Of a stretch of DNA of 64,000 bases, positions 9,642-18,107 are shown in pieces (the first letter of the stretch is position 1; each line of letters opens with the position of its first letter). This stretch comes from Aulosira sp. FACHB-615 (GTDB taxonomy: Bacteria > Cyanobacteriota > Cyanobacteriia > Cyanobacteriales > Nostocaceae): the NCBI RefSeq assembly GCF_014698045.1, contig NZ_JACJSE010000001.1, forward strand, positions 372,001 to 436,000, read 5' to 3'. The translations under genes were made by a program, and so were the position numbers. The notes beneath the pieces are model-generated. The model worked only from the letters and a program-made list of their open reading frames with translations. It was not told where the DNA came from and did not search any database.

Positions 9642-10493
9642 CTACACCCTTACCCCCTCCCCAAACGCTTTCCGTTTCGGTAGTAACTGGAGAGTATTCC
9701 AAGCTGTGGTGGCGAGTCGCGGTAGCAGTTGTGGTTGCAATATCCGCGAGTCGAACTTACTCATTCGCCGTTGATTTTCTTGAATGCACACTTTGAGGAA
9801 TTTTTCAAGTGTTAAATCTTGACTAAACACACTGGCTCCACTAGCAGTAAAACCTGCACCGTTGGGATCAGATTCACCAATGGCTTTAATCACACTGCTC
9901 AAGGCTCTACCGTAATACCAAAGAGTTTTAGCACTCCGCAGGGGTAAAAATCCATCACCACGTTGAATTTGTAAATCAGTGAACCAGTTGACAAAAAATA
10001 CAATATGCCGTACCTCTTCATCAACAATTGAGTCAAAGATTGTGAAGATTTGCTCAGGAAATACTCTGGCTTCTCGCGCAATTTCAAATAAGCCAAAGGC
10101 GAAAAAAGAATCGAGACATTCTTCAAAACCAAATTCAATGAATGTTTGCTCAAGGTTGGCGGGAATTTCTATGGGTGGACAAGCAGGCATAGGAATGTCA
10201 TAACGCTCAATAAACACTTTCAGCAAGCGAGCGTGACGAGATTCTTCTTTACCTTGGAGGGCGATCGCATCTTGTAAAATGCCACTGTCTAAAGTTTTGG
10301 CATATTCACTGACGATAACACCCGCTTGACGTTCTTTATTCAAAGCCTGACCCCAAAAAGGGATGCTTCGCAAAAGTTCCAAAGCTGCATTATCCAAATC
10401 AGGCCAAGGGAGATGCTCAGGCTCATATTCCCTGTAACTCTCCATAAAACTACGACAGAATAATTCCCTATGGTCAACAGAACCAATCTTCAT
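9642..10493 (-). CDS. Ferritin-like diiron protein in hopanoid locus
   Basis: A 283-residue, mainly helical soluble protein. Two carboxylate-histidine motifs are visible, EESRHARLL near residue 82 and DEEVRHIVFF near 157. Each fits the ExxH pattern of ferritin-like diiron proteins, with further glutamates between them (EFGFEECLDSFFAFGLFEIARE). This predicts a four-helix bundle binding two irons and possibly an oxidase or hydroxylase, but no substrate can be named. It is on the same strand as the HpnG-like gene, with about 450 repeat-filled bases between them, and divergent from the RND/hpnA/hpnH genes. Its position suggests lipid chemistry; this is inference. Confidence 0.75.
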   Translation of the reverse strand: MKIGSVDHRELFCRSFMESYREYEPEHLPWPDLDNAALELLRSIPFWGQALNKERQAGVIVSEYAKTLDSGILQDAIALQGKEESRHARLLKVFIERYDIPMPACPPIEIPANLEQTFIEFGFEECLDSFFAFGLFEIAREARVFPEQIFTIFDSIVDEEVRHIVFFVNWFTDLQIQRGDGFLPLRSAKTLWYYGRALSSVIKAIGESDPNGAGFTASGASVFSQDLTLEKFLKVCIQENQRRMSKFDSRILQPQLLPRLATTAWNTLQLLPKRKAFGEGVRV

Positions 10494-10780
10494 AATTAAA
10501 TTTATGTGTGCTTAAAATTGCCGTTAGAACCAGGACTATGTAGTGAGTAACACAAGTTATTTCTCAGCATAGAGTAATACATTAATGATTACCTAGTGCT
10601 GATTGCTCAGTATTAATTATTAAGTGTTTAAGTAGAAGAAATTTTTTGACCGTTTATCCTTTATGCTTTTTTAAGAAACCCATTAAGTAAAATTGCCCAC
10701 CAAAGGAAACTAAACCACCCAAACTTTAGACGATTAATGTAGCATGACAATTAATTGGGACACCAGCAAAATTTTCCAAG

Positions 10781-13480
10781 ATGGTAAAGGTTAGTAGCGC
10801 AAAATCTGCACGAGAACGCTTCAATATCTCCAAATTGGCCATTGACTTCTCGTGGTTGACAGTGAGTTTCTGGATTGCTGTAACGGTAGCTGGGCTTTTG
10901 GCGTTCAGTTCCCTCAAGTATGCTTTGTTTCCAGATATTACTTTCCCGGTGGTGGTAGTTAACGCCACAGCACCACTAACAACAGCAATTGATACAGAAG
11001 CCAAGCTCACCAAACCAATTGAAGAGCGCCTCCGCTCTGTAGAAGGACTAGATGATCTGCGTTCATCAGCTTATCCTGGTCAAACGGCAGTTAGTTTAGC
11101 TTTTGCAGTTGGTACTGATTTAGAAAAATCCACCAACAATGTAGAAGCTGCCCTGAAACAGTTAAGTTTGCCACAAGGGGCAAATTACAAAATTATTCCC
11201 CTGAACTTAAACGAATCAGCCGCCGTTAGCTACACCATAGAGAGTGCTTCGCAGAACCTCACAGAATTGACCAAAGTAGCACAAGACAAAATTATCCCAG
11301 TTATTACCAAGGTACCGGGAGTCTTGAAAGTCAATTTGTTGGGAGAGCCTAGTTCTCAACCAGCTTTACCAAGCGCCCAAAATACAGCTGCGGCACTTCC
11401 CCAAGGTGGAGCCACATTAGTTCGGTTTAATGGGCAAGATGCGCTGGCTTTTCAAGTCATCAAACGGGGTAACGCCAACACCTTAGAAGTTGTGAGTCGG
11501 GTAGAAAAAGAAGTTCAAAAGCTCACAACTAACCTCAAAGATGTCAAACTCACTTTAGCTGCTACCCAAGCTGAGTATATTCGTAATGCCACCAAGTCAA
11601 CCATTGACGCGCTGATTGAAGCCATAGTGTTGGCTATTGTCGTCATCTTTCCTTTCTTGTGGAGTTGGCGAGCCACCTTAATTTCGGCACTGGCGATTCC
11701 GACTTCATTGTTGGCGACGTTTATTGTCATGGCAATTTTCGGCTTCAACTTAGAAACGATTACATTGTTAGCGTTGGCATTAGTCATTGGCAGCGTGATT
11801 GATGATGCCATCATCGATGTCGAAAATATTATGCGGCATATTGAAGAAGGAGAAAGCCCTCGTCAAGCTGCCTTCTCAGCCACCAGTGAAATTGGGTTAA
11901 CCGTTGTTGCCACCACAGCTACAGCCGTGGCAGTGTTTTTACCAATTGGTTTGATGGGTGGTGTCGTTGGGCAATTCTTCAAGCCCTTTGGAATTACAGT
12001 TTCCGCTTCTTATATTGCTTCTACCTTAGTAGCCCGGACACTATCACCAGTTTTGTCCACTTACTGGCTCAAACCAATCTCTACCAATACTCCCCGCAAG
12101 GAAGGAAAACTGTGGTCAGGGTTTGCCCAAGCCTACCGGAAGTTGCTGTATTGGTCGTTAAACCACCGCAAAACAGTAGTTTTATTAGCGGTTCTCAGCT
12201 TTGTTGGGGGAATTGCCCTAGTACCCTTCATTCCCAAAGGTTTTATCCCGAAACTAGACCGGGGCGAATTTAATATTACCTATACGGCTCCCTTACCACA
12301 AATCCCTGATATTGCCACTTTGCAAAAACAAGCAGCACAGGCAGCACAAGCCGGGATTCCCTTGTCATCTCAACCCCCCATTTCTCTTCCCAACCCGCTC
12401 AATGATTCTCTGGAAGTTGCGAAAAAACTAGAAGCGGTGGTGAGAAAATCCCCAGCCGTGGAAACAGTCTTTACTACCGTCGGTTCCCGCGAAGGTGAAC
12501 CCAATAAAGGTACGCTTTACGTCAAGTTGAAGGAAGACAGAGAGCTAAAGACGGCGGAAGTCCAAGACCAAATACGCGCTCAGTTGCCTAATTTACCAGG
12601 CGTAACTACCAGTGTGGAAGACATTCAATTTATCGATACTGGTGGGCAAAAACCCTTACAAGTGTCATTAAGGGGAGAAAATCTCCAAGAACTGAACAAA
12701 GCAGCCCAAGCGATTAAAGAACGCATCGCCAAAATGCCGGGATTTGCTGATGTGACGGTAACAGGTGACAGTAAAAACCAGGGGGGAATTTTCCAAATTG
12801 AGCGACTGAATAATCAGCGTGTGGCTTATATCAGTGCCAATTTAGGGCAGGATTTGTCTTTGGGTAGTGCCACAGACAAAATCGTTGCGGAAGCCAAAGA
12901 AGTGTTACCTGCTGGTGTAACTTTAGACTTGGGTGGCGATTCTGCCCGACAAAACGAAGTCTTTAGCAGTTTTGCTTCTACTTTGGTACTATCGGCACTT
13001 TGCATTATTGTGGTGCTGATTTTGTTGTTCCGCAGTTGGATAGACCCTGTAGTTATTGGTGTTTCACTGCCTTTGTCAATTGTGGGAGCCATGCTGGCCT
13101 TACTCTTTACCAAGAGTGATTTTGGCATGATTTCCTTAATTGGTTTTGTCTTTTTGTTGGGGCTGGCTAACAAAAATGCGATCGTCTTGGTGGATTACAT
13201 CAACCAACTGCGTCAAGCTGGTTTAAGCCGCAAAGAAGCCATCTTGAAGGCGGGGCCAGTGCGTCTGCGACCGATTATGATGACAACTGCTTCCACGCTG
13301 TTAGGGATGTTACCCATTGCTTTGGGTCTGGGTGCTGGTTCAGAATTGCGATCGCCTATGGCTGTGGCTATTGCTGGCGGCTTGATCAGTTCCACAATCC
13401 TCAGCTTAATTGTTGTCCCCGTAGTTTACGCCATCTTAGACGACTGGTTCCCCCGCTTTCGTCAGGAGGCAAAATACTAA
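10781..13480 (+). CDS. RND-family efflux permease coupled to hpnA
   Basis: An 899-residue inner-membrane RND permease of the AcrB/HAE1 type. TM1 is near residue 25-48, a periplasmic loop runs to ~270, then TM2-6, a second loop at ~480-715, and the last membrane block with GLANKNAIVLVDYI. The conserved acidic pair of the proton path is present as GSVIDDAIIDVEN. It is clearly shorter than the usual ~1040 residues because both periplasmic loops are shorter. Its stop codon overlaps the hpnA start (TAATG), so translation is coupled. Known hopanoid transport uses HpnN, a related RND-type protein; this permease may take that place here, which is inference. No membrane fusion partner is adjacent. Confidence 0.9.
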   Translation: MVKVSSAKSARERFNISKLAIDFSWLTVSFWIAVTVAGLLAFSSLKYALFPDITFPVVVVNATAPLTTAIDTEAKLTKPIEERLRSVEGLDDLRSSAYPGQTAVSLAFAVGTDLEKSTNNVEAALKQLSLPQGANYKIIPLNLNESAAVSYTIESASQNLTELTKVAQDKIIPVITKVPGVLKVNLLGEPSSQPALPSAQNTAAALPQGGATLVRFNGQDALAFQVIKRGNANTLEVVSRVEKEVQKLTTNLKDVKLTLAATQAEYIRNATKSTIDALIEAIVLAIVVIFPFLWSWRATLISALAIPTSLLATFIVMAIFGFNLETITLLALALVIGSVIDDAIIDVENIMRHIEEGESPRQAAFSATSEIGLTVVATTATAVAVFLPIGLMGGVVGQFFKPFGITVSASYIASTLVARTLSPVLSTYWLKPISTNTPRKEGKLWSGFAQAYRKLLYWSLNHRKTVVLLAVLSFVGGIALVPFIPKGFIPKLDRGEFNITYTAPLPQIPDIATLQKQAAQAAQAGIPLSSQPPISLPNPLNDSLEVAKKLEAVVRKSPAVETVFTTVGSREGEPNKGTLYVKLKEDRELKTAEVQDQIRAQLPNLPGVTTSVEDIQFIDTGGQKPLQVSLRGENLQELNKAAQAIKERIAKMPGFADVTVTGDSKNQGGIFQIERLNNQRVAYISANLGQDLSLGSATDKIVAEAKEVLPAGVTLDLGGDSARQNEVFSSFASTLVLSALCIIVVLILLFRSWIDPVVIGVSLPLSIVGAMLALLFTKSDFGMISLIGFVFLLGLANKNAIVLVDYINQLRQAGLSRKEAILKAGPVRLRPIMMTTASTLLGMLPIALGLGAGSELRSPMAVAIAGGLISSTILSLIVVPVVYAILDDWFPRFRQEAKY

Positions 13481-14463
13481 TGCAGGCTTTTGTTACAGGT
13501 GGAACCGGCTTTGTCGGTTCCCACTTGGTGCGGTTACTACTGCAACAAGGATACAAAGTCAAAGCTTTAGTCCGCCCCAGCAGCAATTTAGATAATTTAC
13601 GCGGCTTGGATGTGGAACTAGTCAAAGGCGATTTGACAGATGCTGATATTTGGCAAAAAATTAAAGGTTGTCAATATTTATTCCATGTCGCCGCCCATTA
13701 TTCTTTGTGGCAAGTAGATAAACAACTACTGTATCGCTACAACGTCATCGGTACACGGAATATTCTCGAAGCCGCCCGCAAAGCTGACATTGAACGCACT
13801 GTTTACACCAGTTCCGTATCAGCCATAGGAGTCGGCCCAGGCGGTAAACCTGTCGATGAAACTTATCAAAGCCCTGTCGAAAAACTGATTGGTAATTACA
13901 AACAGTCAAAATTTCTCGCCGAACAAGAAGCCAAACAAGCCGCAGCTAGAGGACAAAATGTCGTAATTGTCAACCCTAGTAGCCCAATTGGTTCATTAGA
14001 TATCAAGCCCACACCCACAGGCGATATTATCCTGCGGTTTTTGCAGCGAGAAATGCCCTTTTATCTAGACACTGGGCTGAATTTTATCGATGTGCGGGAT
14101 GTGGCTTGGGGACATTTACTGGCATTGCAAAAAGGGAAAACAGGCGATCGCTATATCTTAGGACACCAAAACCTCAGCCTCAAACAATTACTAGAACAAC
14201 TTGCCGAAATCACTAATTTACCAGCACCCCAACGCACCATTCCTGCTTGGATACCCTTGAGTGTGGCTTGGATTGATGAGAAAATTCTCGCACCGTTAGG
14301 AAAAACGCCCTCTGTCCCTATAGATGGTGTCCGTATGGCTCAACAACACATGTACTATGACGCGAGTAAAGCTGTCCGCGAGTTGGGACTACCCCAGTCC
14401 CCCTTAAAAGCAGCCCTAAAAGACGCTGTGGATTGGTTTATTGCTGAGGGTTATGTCAAATGA
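13480..14463 (+). CDS. hpnA: Hopanoid-associated sugar epimerase HpnA (extended SDR)
   Basis: A 327-residue NAD(P)-dependent extended short-chain dehydrogenase. The Rossmann motif GGTGFVGSH starts at residue 8, and the YxxxK catalytic pair appears as YKQSK near residue 142. The overall sequence matches the HpnA group named for its presence in hopanoid loci. The start ATG shares its first base with the RND permease stop, in the form TAATG. hpnH follows after 101 bases that contain a long imperfect inverted repeat. The exact sugar or lipid substrate of HpnA is not established. Confidence 0.88.
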   Translation: MQAFVTGGTGFVGSHLVRLLLQQGYKVKALVRPSSNLDNLRGLDVELVKGDLTDADIWQKIKGCQYLFHVAAHYSLWQVDKQLLYRYNVIGTRNILEAARKADIERTVYTSSVSAIGVGPGGKPVDETYQSPVEKLIGNYKQSKFLAEQEAKQAAARGQNVVIVNPSSPIGSLDIKPTPTGDIILRFLQREMPFYLDTGLNFIDVRDVAWGHLLALQKGKTGDRYILGHQNLSLKQLLEQLAEITNLPAPQRTIPAWIPLSVAWIDEKILAPLGKTPSVPIDGVRMAQQHMYYDASKAVRELGLPQSPLKAALKDAVDWFIAEGYVK

Positions 14464-14532
14464 AGTCTGAAGTGTGAAGTGTAAAGTATGAAACATCAAT
14501 TTCATACTTCAGACTTCATACTTCACACTTTT
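14464..14532. repeat. Imperfect inverted repeat of heptamer units between hpnA and hpnH
   Basis: Heptamer-like units (GAAGTGT, GAAGTCT, AAGTATG) run in one direction and then come back as their complement (ATACTTC, AGACTTC, CACTT) after a short spacer. In RNA this makes a long imperfect hairpin between two genes of one operon. It could uncouple or attenuate hpnH expression, or stabilise the upstream message. Confidence 0.7.
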
Positions 14533-14564
14533 ATGTACTTATAAGATGAGGAGTAATAAATAAA

Positions 14565-15584
14565 GTGGGAATTAATTTACAACAAGCGATGGATATTGGG
14601 AAGTATCTGGTGACTCAGCGTTTTTTAGGGCGCAAACGCTTCCCCTTGGTATTGATGCTAGAACCATTATTTCGCTGTAATTTAGCTTGCACTGGTTGTG
14701 GCAAAATTCAGCACCCCGTGGAAATTCTCAAACGCAATCTCACACCAGAAGAATGCTTCGCCGCCGTGGAAGAATGTGGCGCACCTGTAGTTTCTATTCC
14801 TGGGGGAGAACCGTTACTCCATCCCCAAATTGATGAGATTGTCCGGGGCTTAGTAGAACGCAAGAAATATGTTTACTTGTGTACCAATGGCTTGTTACTG
14901 GAAAAAAGCCTCGACAAATTCCAACCTTCGCCTTACTTTACCTTCAGCGTTCACTTAGATGGAATGCGCGAGTGGCATGATAAATGTGTTGATCGCAAAG
15001 GCGTGTTTGATACTGCTGTCAACGCCATTCGTGCAGCCAAAGCCAGAGGTTTCCGTGTCACCACCAACACCACCATCTTTGAAGGTGCAAATGTCAAAGA
15101 AATGCAAGAATTCTTTGATTTTCTCGAAAGTTTGAATGTTGATGGGATGATGATTTCCCCTGGTTACAGCTACGAATGGGCTCCAGATCAAGACCATTTC
15201 CTCAAACGCGAACAAACCCGCGCCCTCTTCCGGGAAATTCTCACACCCTACACATCAGGTAAGAAAAACTGGAACTTCAATCATAATCCCTTATTCCTAG
15301 ACTTTCTGATTGGTGAAAAAGACTACGAATGTACACCTTGGGGAAGTCCGAGTTATAGCGTTCTTGGTTGGCAAAAACCCTGTTATTTGTTGAATGAAGG
15401 ACATTACACCAGTTTCAAAGAACTGCTAGACAAGACAGACTGGAGTAAATACGGCCGCGCCAGTGGTAATCCCCAATGTGCTGATTGTATGGTTCACTGC
15501 GGCTACGAACCAACCGCCGCAATGGACGCAATGCAACCGCAAAACATTGCCCGTTCCCTAAGTACCGTGTTTGGTAAGAGTTAG
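14565..15584 (+). CDS. hpnH: Radical SAM protein HpnH, adenosylhopane synthase
   Basis: A 339-residue radical SAM enzyme. The cluster motif is CNLACTGC (CxxxCxxC) near residue 39, followed by GKIQHP; a C-terminal SPASM-like set of cysteines (CADCMVHCGYEP) is near 306. This is the signature of HpnH, which joins the adenosyl radical of SAM to diploptene, the first step of extended hopanoid side-chain synthesis. Translation starts at GTG (14565-14567), preceded by GAGGAG about ten bases upstream; this start gives the expected N-terminus GINLQQAMDIGKYLV. HpnG-like and HpnA proteins are encoded nearby. A squalene-hopene cyclase gene is not in the window. Confidence 0.93.
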   Translation: MGINLQQAMDIGKYLVTQRFLGRKRFPLVLMLEPLFRCNLACTGCGKIQHPVEILKRNLTPEECFAAVEECGAPVVSIPGGEPLLHPQIDEIVRGLVERKKYVYLCTNGLLLEKSLDKFQPSPYFTFSVHLDGMREWHDKCVDRKGVFDTAVNAIRAAKARGFRVTTNTTIFEGANVKEMQEFFDFLESLNVDGMMISPGYSYEWAPDQDHFLKREQTRALFREILTPYTSGKKNWNFNHNPLFLDFLIGEKDYECTPWGSPSYSVLGWQKPCYLLNEGHYTSFKELLDKTDWSKYGRASGNPQCADCMVHCGYEPTAAMDAMQPQNIARSLSTVFGKS

Positions 15585-15609
15585 CGCAAAAAGGGAAGAG
15601 TAGTTTAGT

Positions 15610-15641
15610 AGGGTGCGTTAAAGCAAAATGCAACGCGCCCT
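15610..15641 (+). terminator. Hairpin after hpnH
   Basis: Ten-base arms AGGGTGCGTT and AACGCGCCCT pair with one G-U, 25 bases downstream of the hpnH stop. The loop is 12 bases. It belongs to the common 'gtagggtgcgtta' interspersed repeat type, also seen at 41084-41197. No strong U-tract follows, so terminator activity is tentative. Confidence 0.5.
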
Positions 15642-15750
15642 GCTTTAACATTGTTAAAAACGTTGATTAATAAAGTTAGTTTTGTTATCTTAAGTGTAAT
15701 CACGTAATACAACAGAAGAATTAACAAACTATAGCTCTTCCTCTAGAACT

Positions 15751-17553
15751 ATGAATAGTACTCCCTATCCAAACTTTAGTGAACAAGGCTATCGAGTTGT
15801 ACGAGAATTAGGACGCAATCGAGAAGGAGGAAGAATTACTTGGTTAGCATCAGATGTTAATACAGCACAACAGGTAGTATTAAAGCAGTTTTGCTTTGCT
15901 CAAGCTGGTTCTAGTTGGTCTGGGTTTGAGGCACATCAACGAGAAATTGAGATATTACAAAAACTGGCTCATCCTGGGATTCCCCGATATATAAGCTCGT
16001 TTGCTACATCTGATGGGTTTTGTTTGGTACAAGAATATATTCATGCCCAATCTTTAGCAGAACTCCTCGGTTATTTTGAATTAGAGGAAATTAAGATAAT
16101 TGCTGTTAAAGCTTTAGAAATTATTACATATTTACAAAATCTCAATCCTCCAGTTATTCATCGAGATATCAAACCGGAAAACATTTTGGTAGATGAAGAA
16201 CTCAAAGTTTATTTAATTGATTTTGGTTTTGCGCGTATTGGTAGCCAGGAAGTTGCAGGGAGTAGTGTATTTAAGGGAACGCCCGGTTTTATTCCGCCAG
16301 AACAAATGTTTGAACCGACGCAAGCCACAGATTTGTATGCTTTGGGTACAACGTTGATTTGTTTATTAGCAAAAATTAAGTCTACAGAAATACGCGAATT
16401 GTGCGATCGCAATAATCCATACATCATTAAGTTTAAACCTCTTCTCCCCCAATTAAGTCTGCGGTTTCTGGGTTGGCTAGAAAACATGGTACAACCAGAA
16501 CAAAACAAACGCTTTGCTAATGCACAAGCCGCCTTCACAGCACTCCAACCGCTTGAAGTTGTGCGCGTACCCGGAATAGATTTTAGTGAAACAGTATTAG
16601 AGTTTAAAGCGAACCGATTAGGTGAAAAGCTCACCCAAAGCATCACCGTTGAAAATACTATTCCCGATACTTTATTACAAGGGAAATGGGAAGTTGCACC
16701 CCATCCTCATGATCCGCCACATACGCCAGATTCTCACGCTTGGATTTCAGTAACACCTACTACGTTTAGCAGGAATCATACCCAGTTTCAAGTTGAGGTG
16801 GATACGATTAAATTGATGGCGGATAAGTCGTATAAACGTCAACTCATACTGCATAGTAATGCTTATCCAGCAAGTCATACTTTAACGGTAAAAGTGCAGA
16901 CAGCCGCTTTACCAATTGAAAAAACCGAAGTATCTTACACTTGGCTTGTTGGTGTGGCATTAATTGGAGCGATCGCACCTTTATTGATAAATTTGTTGAT
17001 GGTGATTGCTGGTATATATTCAACCTTGAATTGGTTGATAGCTTTTTCGGCTACATATTTAACCTTGATTTGGGTTATAGCTTTTGTTGGTTTAGAGAAA
17101 GTGATAAAGACTGTGATTGGGGCAGGAATTGGGTTAGTCAGTGGCTCTTTAGTGGGGATATTTGCTGGAATGATCATTGCTATTGTTCCAATGGTATTTG
17201 CTGCTAATTATGATTTTGTTAACAACATATATAAGATTGGGGTAGCAATTGGGTCTTTGGTGGGGTTAATGTATGGTGGTTTTTGGGGTTTCGTAGCTTG
17301 GGAGCAAGATGGTATTCATTCCAATAAGGATAAAAAATTCTACTGGTCTAGAGCGATATTGTATTTACTCACAGCAGGGTTAGGAACTAGCTTTGGAATT
17401 ATTGTTATAATCGGCTTTGTCACTCCCTACACGCCAATAGCACTAACAGGGATAGGATTACCATTAATCAGCCTCTTGCTTTATCCACCCTTAAAACGAC
17501 GCAGGCTAATAGCTAAATATCGCCAGTCCGAAAAGTCTTTAATTGAACCCTAA
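15751..17553 (+). CDS. Membrane-bound Ser/Thr protein kinase
   Basis: A 600-residue protein. The N-terminal ~265 residues form a Hanks-type kinase with the ATP lysine in VVLKQF, catalytic loop HRDIKPENIL, DFGFAR and the activation-loop end GTPGFIPPEQ. All key residues are present, so it should be active. Residues ~275-390 look beta-rich (LEFKANRLGEKLTQSITVEN), perhaps an Ig-like sensor domain. About five or six membrane segments follow from 395 to 580. It lies 166 bases after hpnH on the same strand and 11 bases before the DUF2237 gene, so it may share their transcript. Its targets are unknown. Confidence 0.9.
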   Translation: MNSTPYPNFSEQGYRVVRELGRNREGGRITWLASDVNTAQQVVLKQFCFAQAGSSWSGFEAHQREIEILQKLAHPGIPRYISSFATSDGFCLVQEYIHAQSLAELLGYFELEEIKIIAVKALEIITYLQNLNPPVIHRDIKPENILVDEELKVYLIDFGFARIGSQEVAGSSVFKGTPGFIPPEQMFEPTQATDLYALGTTLICLLAKIKSTEIRELCDRNNPYIIKFKPLLPQLSLRFLGWLENMVQPEQNKRFANAQAAFTALQPLEVVRVPGIDFSETVLEFKANRLGEKLTQSITVENTIPDTLLQGKWEVAPHPHDPPHTPDSHAWISVTPTTFSRNHTQFQVEVDTIKLMADKSYKRQLILHSNAYPASHTLTVKVQTAALPIEKTEVSYTWLVGVALIGAIAPLLINLLMVIAGIYSTLNWLIAFSATYLTLIWVIAFVGLEKVIKTVIGAGIGLVSGSLVGIFAGMIIAIVPMVFAANYDFVNNIYKIGVAIGSLVGLMYGGFWGFVAWEQDGIHSNKDKKFYWSRAILYLLTAGLGTSFGIIVIIGFVTPYTPIALTGIGLPLISLLLYPPLKRRRLIAKYRQSEKSLIEP

Positions 17554-17564
17554 TAAATACAGAT

Positions 17565-17936
17565 ATGGCAGAAGCTAAAAATGTACTCGGCACAGATTTA
17601 GAAGTGTGTTGTACTTCACCGATGACTGGTTATTACCGTGATGGTTACTGTAGCACTGGTGGGCAAGATTTTGGAATGCACGTTGTTTGCGCCCAGGTGA
17701 CAGCCGAATTTTTGGAATTTACCAAATCCCGTGGTAATGATTTGAGTACAGCATTTCCTGAATATAATTTTCCCGGATTACGCCCTGGCGATCGCTGGTG
17801 TTTGTGTGCAGCCCGTTGGCAAGAAGCAATGGAAGCTGGTTACGCGCCCCCTGTCGTTCTCGAAGCCACCCACGCTAGAGCTTTAGAAGTCTGTTCTTTG
17901 GCAGATTTAAAAAAATACGCCTTTTCTGCGCCTTAA
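17565..17936 (+). CDS. DUF2237 family protein
   Basis: A 123-residue soluble protein with the DUF2237 hallmarks: a CCTSPMTGYYRDGYC segment near the start, GGQDFGMHVVCAQVTAEFLEF, and RPGDRWCLCAARW in the middle. Several conserved cysteines suggest metal binding or redox sensitivity, but the function of the family is unknown. It begins 11 bases after the kinase stop codon, so the two are almost certainly cotranscribed, and it is followed by a hairpin at 17950-17977. Confidence 0.88.
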   Translation: MAEAKNVLGTDLEVCCTSPMTGYYRDGYCSTGGQDFGMHVVCAQVTAEFLEFTKSRGNDLSTAFPEYNFPGLRPGDRWCLCAARWQEAMEAGYAPPVVLEATHARALEVCSLADLKKYAFSAP

Positions 17937-17949
17937 GCCTTAAGTTAAA

Positions 17950-17977
17950 ATACAGACGCGATCGCTCACGTCTGTAT
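17950..17977. terminator. Hairpin between convergent transcription units
   Basis: Nine-base perfect arms ATACAGACG / CGTCTGTAT with a ten-base loop that contains part of a HIP1 site, 13 bases past the DUF2237 stop. It lies between the plus-strand operon and the minus-strand squalene-synthase-like gene and could serve the plus strand. The U-tract is weak (TTGTAT). Confidence 0.55.
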
Positions 17978-18107
17978 TGTATGGTTACTTGCTTTTGAGA
18001 TTTACGACGTAGTTAAAAATTTGGGTTAATAACCAAAATACACCACAGTCTAAAAATCAGCACTATTAAACTTGAACTTACTTAATCAATCGTATTGAAC
18101 AAAGTTA

